A stretch of DNA of 43,620 nucleotides from JAVBNA01 sp031551875 (GTDB taxonomy: Bacteria; Bacillota; Clostridia; Oscillospirales; Acutalibacteraceae). The DNA lies in contig JAVBNA010000019.1 of NCBI GenBank assembly GCA_031551875.1, positions 1 to 43,620 of the forward strand, read 5' to 3'. Both the position numbers and the translations under genes were made by a program. The notes under the pieces were generated by a model, which searched no databases, was not told where the DNA came from, and worked only from the letters and a program-made list of their open reading frames with translations. Position 1 is the first letter of the stretch. The number at the start of each line of letters is the position of its first letter. Shown here in pieces: positions 37,818 through 43,620 of the stretch.

Positions 37818-38645
37818 ATGAATCTGACCTTTACCAAAATGCACGGCGCCGGCAATGACTACATTTATGTTAACTGTATGACCGAGATGCTTGAAAACCC
37901 CGGGCAGACGGCGGTTGAGCTGTCCGACCGGCACTTCAGGATCGGCGGGGACGGCCTTGTGCTGATTTGCCCCTCCGAGCGCGCCGACGCGAAAATGCGC
38001 ATGTTTAACATAGACGGCAGCGAGGGCAAGATGTGCGGCAACGCCATCCGCTGTGTGGCGAAATACCTCTACGACAAGGGGATCGTCATGAAGAATCCCA
38101 TGACCATCGACACGCTGAGCGGCGTCAAGACGCTGTCGCTGACGGTAGAGGGGGACAAGGTGGTGTGTGTGACCGTGGACATGGGCGCGCCCATTCTGGA
38201 GCCGGAGCGCATCCCGGTCAATTTGCCCGGTGAAAGGATCGTTTCACAGCCGATGGGCGAGGATGTCATCACCTGTGTTTCCATGGGCAACCCCCACTGT
38301 GTGGTGTTCTGTGATGAGGTGGCTTCCCTGCCGCTGACTGACATCGGGCCCGCATTCGAGCACGCCCCTGTTTTTCCCGAAGGGGTCAACACGGAGTTTA
38401 TCAAAGTGCACGATTCCCGCACGCTCGAAATGCGGGTGTGGGAGCGGGGCAGCGGTGAGACGATGGCGTGCGGCACCGGTGCGTGCGCGGCTGTGGTCGC
38501 GGCGGTGCTCAATGGGTATTGCCGCATGAATGAGGATGTGCTGGTGCATCTGCGGGGCGGCGACCTGACCATTCGATACACCGAAGAAACGGTATACATG
38601 ACCGGCGGATGTGAGATTGCGTTTGAGGGCACAGTATCCCTGTAA
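37818..38645 (+). CDS. dapF: diaminopimelate epimerase
   Basis: A 275-residue PLP-independent racemase converting LL- to meso-diaminopimelate. The catalytic cysteines are Cys73 (KMCGNAIRC) and Cys218 (MACGTGACAA), and the N-terminal FTKMHGAGNDYIYV is the family signature. The open frame reaches back to 37404, but the ATG at 37818 follows AGAGGAG at about 12 nt and matches the normal protein start. dapL follows 33 nt downstream, so the pair supplies meso-DAP for peptidoglycan and lysine. Confidence 0.96.
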   Translation: MNLTFTKMHGAGNDYIYVNCMTEMLENPGQTAVELSDRHFRIGGDGLVLICPSERADAKMRMFNIDGSEGKMCGNAIRCVAKYLYDKGIVMKNPMTIDTLSGVKTLSLTVEGDKVVCVTVDMGAPILEPERIPVNLPGERIVSQPMGEDVITCVSMGNPHCVVFCDEVASLPLTDIGPAFEHAPVFPEGVNTEFIKVHDSRTLEMRVWERGSGETMACGTGACAAVVAAVLNGYCRMNEDVLVHLRGGDLTIRYTEETVYMTGGCEIAFEGTVSL

Positions 38646-38678
38646 TTAGTTTCCATAACTACAAAATGGAGGAAAAAT

Positions 38679-39869
38679 ATGAATATCAACACAAGCTATC
38701 TCAACTTGAAGGACAGCTACCTGTTTGCAACGGTGGCGCAGAAGGTCAGAGACTACAAAGCCGCCCATCCGGACAAGCAGGTGATCAGCCTGGGCATCGG
38801 CGACGTCACCCTGCCGCTGCCGCCCGTGTGCATTGAGGCGATGCAGAAGGCGGTCGCCGAGATGGGGGAGAAGGAGACCTTCCGCGGCTACGGCGAATAC
38901 CAGGGGTATGACTTTTTACAGCGCGCCGTTGTGAGCTATTATAAGGATAAGAATGTGACGCTGACCGACGGCGAGGTGTTTATCAGCGACGGCGCCAAGA
39001 GCGACGTGGGTAACATTCTCGACGTGTTCAGCGCGAATAATACCGTGCTGATCCCCGATCCGGTCTATCCGGTCTATGTGGATACCAACGTCATGGCGGG
39101 ACGCAAGGTGCTCTTTATGCAGGGCAGTGTGGACAACAACTTCCTGCCCATGCCCGACAAAAACGTCAAAGCGGATGTCATTTACCTCTGTTCTCCGAAC
39201 AATCCCACCGGTGCGGTGTACAACCGCAGCCAGCTCAAAGCCTGGGTGGATTACGCCAACGAGAACGACGCCGTGATCCTTTTTGACGCCGCCTATGAGG
39301 CGTTCATCCATGACCCCGAACTGCCCACCAGCATTTTTGAGATTGAGGGATCAAGAACCTGCGCGATCGAGTTTTCCTCGCTGTCCAAAACGGCGGGCTT
39401 CACCGGCACTCGGTGCGGTTACACAGTCATTCCAGGCGAGCTTATGCGCGGCGGGCAGTCGGTCAACAAGCTCTGGCTGCGCCGGCAAACCACCAAATTC
39501 AACGGTGTGCCCTACATTGTTCAGAGGGGTGCGGAGGCGGTGTTCACCGAGGCGGGCTATGCCCAGACGCGTGAGAACATCCGCTATTATATGGAGAATG
39601 CCAAGGCGATCGCCCAGACGCTCAAGGAACTGGAGATCTGGTTTGTGGGCGGCGACAATTCCCCCTACATCTGGCTGCGCTGCCCCAGGGGCATGTCATC
39701 CTGGGAGTTTTTTGACTTTATGCTGGACAAAGCAAATGTCGTCGGCACACCCGGCGCGGGCTTCGGCGACATGGGCGAGGGTTTCTTCCGCCTGACCGCC
39801 TTCGGTGACCGGCAAAACGTTAAAACCGCGATGAAACGTGTCAAGGCCGCCATCAGTGAACTGAAATAG
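38679..39869 (+). CDS. dapL: LL-diaminopimelate aminotransferase
   Basis: A 396-residue class I/II aminotransferase of the DapL group, which converts tetrahydrodipicolinate directly to LL-DAP, bypassing the succinyl and acetyl variants. It starts NINTSYLNLKDSYLFATVAQ and has SLGIGDVTLPLPP and YLCSPNNPTGA. The Schiff-base Lys237 lies in SLSKTAGFTGTRCGY. GGAGG is 6 nt before the ATG. With dapF it forms the last two steps to meso-DAP. Tetrahydrodipicolinate and its precursor also feed dipicolinate synthase, linking this operon to spoVFAB elsewhere in the window. Confidence 0.96.
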   Translation: MNINTSYLNLKDSYLFATVAQKVRDYKAAHPDKQVISLGIGDVTLPLPPVCIEAMQKAVAEMGEKETFRGYGEYQGYDFLQRAVVSYYKDKNVTLTDGEVFISDGAKSDVGNILDVFSANNTVLIPDPVYPVYVDTNVMAGRKVLFMQGSVDNNFLPMPDKNVKADVIYLCSPNNPTGAVYNRSQLKAWVDYANENDAVILFDAAYEAFIHDPELPTSIFEIEGSRTCAIEFSSLSKTAGFTGTRCGYTVIPGELMRGGQSVNKLWLRRQTTKFNGVPYIVQRGAEAVFTEAGYAQTRENIRYYMENAKAIAQTLKELEIWFVGGDNSPYIWLRCPRGMSSWEFFDFMLDKANVVGTPGAGFGDMGEGFFRLTAFGDRQNVKTAMKRVKAAISELK

Positions 39870-39893
39870 CTTTATACTAATCTTAAAAAAGCA

Positions 39894-39938
39894 CGCAGAA
39901 ATACCCCGCAGGACGATGTCCTGCGGGGTATTTCTGCG
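39894..39938. terminator. perfect 21-bp hairpin after dapL
   Basis: The 21-base arm 39894-39914 pairs exactly with 39918-39938 around GAT. It is the longest perfect stem in the window; no T-tract follows. It probably terminates dapFL, although the symmetry also resembles a repeat-type element. Confidence 0.65.
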
Positions 39939-40126
39939 CCCTATACTGTATCAGCAAATCCGGATAGGGGTCATTTGCAAAAAAAATTGCTTTTGTTGGA
40001 GTGAAACAAATTAATGGCACAATTGCCACTTATTACCATAAATCCGTTATAATTTTAACACAAAACTGAACAAGTTGATTTTTTATGCCCATTCAATCAA
40101 TATTATTGCCCACTTATACAAAAAGA
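39939..40126. other. AT-rich intergenic region upstream of the GH3 promoter
   Basis: Markedly AT-rich compared with neighbours. No gene, tRNA or riboswitch consensus is recognisable. It may carry regulator sites for the downstream secreted protein. Confidence 0.4.
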
Positions 40127-40155
40127 TTGAACGCATATGAATAATTTGTTACAAT
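40127..40155 (+). promoter_or_regulatory. likely promoter of the GH3-dockerin gene
   Basis: TTGAAC (40127-40132), 17-nt spacer, TACAAT (40150-40155). It leaves a leader of about 145 nt that contains a spare Shine-Dalgarno-like AAAGGAGGGT at 40188-40197 with no start codon after it. Confidence 0.6.
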
Positions 40156-40306
40156 CGGTTTTAAGAGCTGCGGTCATGCGCGGAACAAAAGGAGGGTAAC
40201 AATATTTTTCGTCATTCATCTGAGCTAAAGATGGAGTTGGGTTCTTTTCACATGACAGGAAAAGAAAAAAAGGGAAATCAAACGTATTTAATTAGGAGGA
40301 ATACAG

Positions 40307-43228
40307 GTGAAAAAGGGTAATTTTAAAAGACTCGTAGCCATGCTGTGTGCTATGACACTTCTGGGCGGAAGCCTTGGCGCGGTCTCGGCATCTGCGGCCC
40401 CGGCTGACTGGGCAAACTACAAGGGCGTAAGAAGCGTTACAAACAAAAACGGTCTTGTGCTGAAGTATCATGTGGACTCCGGCGTAGGCATTCTGTATGA
40501 TACAGAATCCGGGTACTATTTCAAGGATTTGAACAAAAACGGCAGAATCGATGTCTATGAGGATTGGCGCAAAGACATCGACACCCGTACAAATGATCTG
40601 CTGTCACAGATGCCGCTCAGCCAGAAGCTTGCTCTGATGGCTCACAATGGCAGCGTTTCGGGCGGTTTCCGTATGGCCGTGAGCAGATCCATCGGCAAAG
40701 GCGCTCAGGCGGATGGAAGCAGCGGTAACCTGAACCAGAAAAATGCCGAAACAACCCAGTTCGGTATTCCTTATTCCTATAGTTCTGACCCGGTTCACAC
40801 CGGCTTCCAGGACACAGGTGCAAATGACCCAGAATCCGGAGGCGGCGTCCCTGTTGCGGGCGTAACAGGCATCTCCTGCTGGCCCAATACCTTGGGTCTT
40901 GCCAACACCTTCAGCACGGATGTTCACTACAAATTTGGCCGGACCATTGCGAAGGAATACAGAAATTCACAGATGTTCCAGCAGCTTGGCCCGTTGTTTG
41001 ACCAGCTTACTCATCCGACATGGAGCCGCAGCGGCGCTGCTGTTACCGAAGACTATGACCTGCTCATTGATCTCGCTCAGGCAGAGGTAGCCGGTATGCA
41101 GACGACCGAAGGCGCTCCCATCGCAGATTATGGCCTCCCGGCTGGATGGGGTAAAGAATCCATCAGCGCCATGGCCAAGCACGTTTTGGGCACCGCTTCG
41201 GGCGAGTTCGGCTATGAAGGCCATACGAACCTCGGTGAATTCCTGGTATATCCGGGCGGCGGCTATCAGAAGTACATTGAAACCATCACCAAAGCGGCCG
41301 GCATCGGTGTTTATCCGCAGCACTCCCCGAAGGTTGTCAACGCAGCCATGACCGCATACGGCATTGATACCGGTGACGACGGCCTTGGCCGCCACAACGG
41401 ACTCCTCGGCGACAAGCGTTATTCAATGGTCGGCGGCGGTTACAGCGATTGGATCATGAACAAATGGCTCAGAACAGAAAAAAACTGGGACGGCATGATT
41501 GTCTCTGACTGGGGCATCTATGGCACCGGAGCTTCGAACCATGGTATGAAAACCAATCAGGGTATCATGACGACTCCCCAGCGCTATCTCATTTCCTTCC
41601 TCTCTGGTATGTCCCAGTCCGGCGGCACCGGTTCTGTTGCCGATTTCACGACGGCCTATAACCTTGGCGTGAACGGCGACGCATCAATTGGAATTCCCGC
41701 CTACGGCACGGAATATATGGACAATATTGTCAATTCCAGAGCCGGAAACGTGATTAAGACCATCATGAAGTGCGGTCTGTTTGAGGATCCCTATACCGAT
41801 CCCGACAAGTCTGACGCTGAAAACGGAAGCGCCGCGCTGAACCAGCTGGCCCTCCAGGCGCATCATGATTCCATCATCATGCTCAAGAACCACGACAACA
41901 TCCTGCCTCTCCCGATGGATGGAAGCAAAAAAGTGTATGCCATTGGCAGCAAGTCTGGCTCTGGTCTTGGCACTGGCTATGGATCTATTGCTCACGACTT
42001 CACAGGCATCGCTGATATGGCCAAGCGTTACTTCGGCGCAGCGAACATGGTAGCCGACCCGGCCGACGCCGATGTCGCCATCGTGATGATCTCTGGCCCG
42101 AACAACAGCAACGGCACAACCAACGTACCTCAGACCGCCCAGTGGTCACACTATACCAAGACTGTCGGACGTAAAGTTTCCATCGGCGGCTTCTGGCGTC
42201 ATTCCGATGGCAGCTATGTCAAGGCTTATGAAATCCCCAATCCGCTGCTCGGCGATTACAAAGAAAACCTGTCCAACATAGGCTACACCACCGTTAACGA
42301 CAATAACGCCAAAGAGATGGTAAGAATTCTGAAAATCCTTGCCGATACCAAAGCGGCGATGGGCGACAAGCCGGTCGTTCTCATGCTCGACTACAGAAAT
42401 GCTGTATGCCCCGCGGAAGTTGAGCCCCTCGCCGACGCGATTCTTGCTGGTTGCTGGGGAAGCCAAGAGGCGTACATGAACCTCGCCACTGGCGTTTATG
42501 AGCCCACAGCTCTGGCAGCTGTCACTTTCCCCAGAAGCATGGAACTGATCGAAATGTCCGCCGAGGACGTTCCGGATACCACTCCTTATGTTGACAGCGA
42601 CGGCAACGTCTACCAGTTCGGTTTCGGCCTGAACTACAGCGGCAGAATCGCTGACGAGCGCACTGAAAAGTACCTCGGCTTCGACGAAATCAAGGAATAC
42701 GAGCTCGGCGAGACGGTCACCGTCCCGATCGAACTGCTGCCCTATAAGTATGGCCCGGCCGGTGTGACCGCGTCGGTCCACTACAACAAGGCAGAGCTTA
42801 AACTCGTTTCCATGACCGCTGCGAACGGCTTCATGCTCGTCAACGACGGCGATAAGTTCACGCTGACGACCTCCAACGGCGCAGGCTGCACAGCTGGCGC
42901 GGTTGCCGGTTACGCAGTGTTCGAAGCCGCGAACGGCGCTAAGTTCGACGCCTCCAAGGTGACCTTCGCCATGGACGGCCCGGCGACTGACGGCGACCTC
43001 AATCCCACGATGGCTCGTTTCGCTGATGCGATCGTTGCTGCGACCTCGATTCCCGGCGACGTCAATAGCGACGGTGTCGTGGATGTGACTGACGTTGTTA
43101 TGCTTCTTCAGTACCTCGCGGGCAGCAGAACTCTTACCGCGAGACAGCTCAAAGCGGCTGACGTGAACGCTGACGGCAGCGTCAACGTTGGTGACGTCAC
43201 CATCATCATGGAAATGACTTTGGCATAA
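40307..43228 (+). CDS. secreted GH3-family glycoside hydrolase with cohesin-like and type I dockerin domains
   Basis: A 973-residue extracellular protein. The Sec signal peptide is residues 1 to about 30 (LVAMLCAMTLLGGSLGAVSA). An EF-hand-like DLNKNGRIDVYED follows near 75-87. The GH3 catalytic domain runs to about 430, with the nucleophile Asp401 in MIVSDWG, followed by the GH3 C-terminal domain (about 500-760). Residues about 799-905 (LGETVTVPIELL, then TASVHYNKAELKLVSM) resemble a cohesin/CBM-type jelly roll. Residues 917-973 are a type I dockerin with two Ca-binding repeats (DVNSDGVVDVTDVV and DVNADGSVNVGDV). The GTG start follows TAGGAGG. It would dock to a scaffoldin or cell-surface cohesin and cleave beta-glucosides or related substrates. 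Confidence 0.9.
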   Translation: MKKGNFKRLVAMLCAMTLLGGSLGAVSASAAPADWANYKGVRSVTNKNGLVLKYHVDSGVGILYDTESGYYFKDLNKNGRIDVYEDWRKDIDTRTNDLLSQMPLSQKLALMAHNGSVSGGFRMAVSRSIGKGAQADGSSGNLNQKNAETTQFGIPYSYSSDPVHTGFQDTGANDPESGGGVPVAGVTGISCWPNTLGLANTFSTDVHYKFGRTIAKEYRNSQMFQQLGPLFDQLTHPTWSRSGAAVTEDYDLLIDLAQAEVAGMQTTEGAPIADYGLPAGWGKESISAMAKHVLGTASGEFGYEGHTNLGEFLVYPGGGYQKYIETITKAAGIGVYPQHSPKVVNAAMTAYGIDTGDDGLGRHNGLLGDKRYSMVGGGYSDWIMNKWLRTEKNWDGMIVSDWGIYGTGASNHGMKTNQGIMTTPQRYLISFLSGMSQSGGTGSVADFTTAYNLGVNGDASIGIPAYGTEYMDNIVNSRAGNVIKTIMKCGLFEDPYTDPDKSDAENGSAALNQLALQAHHDSIIMLKNHDNILPLPMDGSKKVYAIGSKSGSGLGTGYGSIAHDFTGIADMAKRYFGAANMVADPADADVAIVMISGPNNSNGTTNVPQTAQWSHYTKTVGRKVSIGGFWRHSDGSYVKAYEIPNPLLGDYKENLSNIGYTTVNDNNAKEMVRILKILADTKAAMGDKPVVLMLDYRNAVCPAEVEPLADAILAGCWGSQEAYMNLATGVYEPTALAAVTFPRSMELIEMSAEDVPDTTPYVDSDGNVYQFGFGLNYSGRIADERTEKYLGFDEIKEYELGETVTVPIELLPYKYGPAGVTASVHYNKAELKLVSMTAANGFMLVNDGDKFTLTTSNGAGCTAGAVAGYAVFEAANGAKFDASKVTFAMDGPATDGDLNPTMARFADAIVAATSIPGDVNSDGVVDVTDVVMLLQYLAGSRTLTARQLKAADVNADGSVNVGDVTIIMEMTLA

Positions 43229-43316
43229 TAAGCAAAGACTTTTCCTTTAAAACAATTGGCTTTTACGAAAAGCTGTACCGGTTGCCCGTCTAAATCGGGC
43301 GGGCAGCTGGTGTTCT
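43229..43316 (+). other. 3' untranslated region with a nested hairpin
   Basis: AGCTG/CAGCT outside and GCCCG/CGGGC inside (43271-43308) form a two-level stem ahead of the main terminator. Confidence 0.4.
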
Positions 43317-43358
43317 AAAAAAGTGCGGTACACAGATTTCTGTGCGCCGCACTTTTTT
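43317..43358 (+). terminator. terminator of the GH3-dockerin gene
   Basis: AAAAAAGTGCGG (43317-43328) pairs with CCGCACTTTTTT (43347-43358), with inner CACAGA/TCTGTG. T-tracts on both strands. Confidence 0.88.
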
Positions 43359-43462
43359 GACGTTTTTTAAGATGGGGAAGTAGTCCGCCATCCCGGGTCT
43401 GGTCAGCAGTACGATGTCCCACGGGGTACTTCTGTGGTTCGGCTATACTATAGTTAATCAAC

Positions 43463-43491
43463 TTGTAATTGCGCCAGGCAAATGATATAAT
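43463..43491 (+). promoter_or_regulatory. promoter of the IS630-type transposase, apparently leaderless
   Basis: TTGTAA (43463-43468), 17-nt spacer, TATAAT (43486-43491). The ATG begins at 43498, 6 nt after the -10 box, so transcription should start at or very near the start codon. No Shine-Dalgarno is present. Confidence 0.65.
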
Positions 43492-43497
43492 ATTTTC

Positions 43498-43620
43498 ATG
43501 ATATATGATAAAGAATATCGCCGCCGAGCACTTGAGTATTGGGGCGAAGGACACACAAGAAAAGAAACAGCCGAGATATTCAAAGTAAACCCATCCACCC
43601 TTCAGAGGTGGAAATCGCGG
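43498..43620 (+). CDS. IS630-family transposase, N-terminal part, cut by the window edge
   Basis: Forty-one codons are visible to the right edge, in frame with an intact start. The peptide (MIYDKEYRRRALEYWGEGHT, then RKETAEIFKVNPSTLQRW) is the N-terminal helix-turn-helix of IS630/Tc1-type transposases, which bind the element ends. The rest of the gene lies outside. The AT-rich stretch at 43441-43465 (CTATACTATAGTTAATC region) may contain the left terminal repeat, but the partner end is not available. It is downstream of, and codirectional with, the GH3 gene. Confidence 0.8.
   Translation, partial: MIYDKEYRRRALEYWGEGHTRKETAEIFKVNPSTLQRWKSR

Noticed and set aside
40156..40306. Riboswitch or leader peptide in the GH3 leader
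   Set aside because: A spare Shine-Dalgarno-like AAAGGAGGGT exists at 40188-40197, but no start codon follows it and no riboswitch consensus is visible.
43315..43554. Minus-strand 79-codon frame at the right end
   Set aside because: It spans the GH3 terminator and the IS630 promoter; no start signal or motif.
1..43620. CRISPR arrays or cas genes
   Set aside because: No regularly spaced direct repeats and no Cas-like protein were found on either strand.

Overview
The window looks like chromosomal DNA from an endospore-forming, GC-rich anaerobe of the Clostridia, most likely an Oscillospirales/Ruminococcaceae-type organism. The sequence evidence is: dipicolinate synthase genes (spoVFA/spoVFB), a SleC-like cortex-lytic protein with two Csp-like subtilases, a YlmC/YmxH-type sporulation protein, a phenylalanine T-box leader, LL-diaminopimelate aminotransferase, and a secreted GH3 protein ending in a type I dockerin. 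No rRNA operon, plasmid origin, intact prophage or CRISPR array is visible.

Left part (1-5.2 kb). TrmO, a phage-style M15 peptidoglycan hydrolase, a remnant of an N-acetylmuramoyl-L-alanine amidase, and two receiver-domain proteins. One of the receivers has Glu at the phosphorylation site. A complete IS1182-type element (3669-5191) follows, sitting exactly between two hairpins.

NAD block (5.27-10.94 kb). A consensus sigma-A promoter preceded by a palindrome drives nicotinamidase, nicotinate phosphoribosyltransferase, NAD synthetase and a Nudix-winged-helix protein of NrtR type. Together these cover nicotinamide to NAD except for the NadD step. The NAD synthetase has lost two of the three catalytic residues of its glutaminase domain, and the NrtR-like protein has an eroded Nudix box. 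Next comes a TipA-like MerR regulator with a textbook 19-bp-spacer promoter and an internal start.

Housekeeping and sporulation block (10.9-18.2 kb). BioY and murC are on the minus strand. cca, spoVFA-spoVFB, a small zinc-ribbon membrane protein and metY are on the plus strand, with an acyl-ACP thioesterase opposing them.

Germination-like block (18.3-23.4 kb). A minus-strand operon holds an 88-residue Pro/aromatic protein and two subtilases with intact Asp-His-Ser triads. It diverges from a SleC-like SpoIID/peptidoglycan-binding protein. In clostridial spores Csp proteases activate SleC, so these genes plausibly form one module.

Right part (23.4-43.6 kb). tRNA-Leu(CAA), phosphoglucomutase, a MacAB/YknXYZ-like export operon, an iron-type alcohol dehydrogenase, type 4 uracil-DNA glycosylase, T-box-pheS-pheT, a TIGR03960/TIGR03936-type radical SAM pair, a YlmC/YmxH-like protein, dapF-dapL, the GH3-dockerin protein, and the 5' end of an IS630-type transposase running off the window. 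Most operons are bounded by clear hairpin terminators, and many starts could be corrected from Shine-Dalgarno position.
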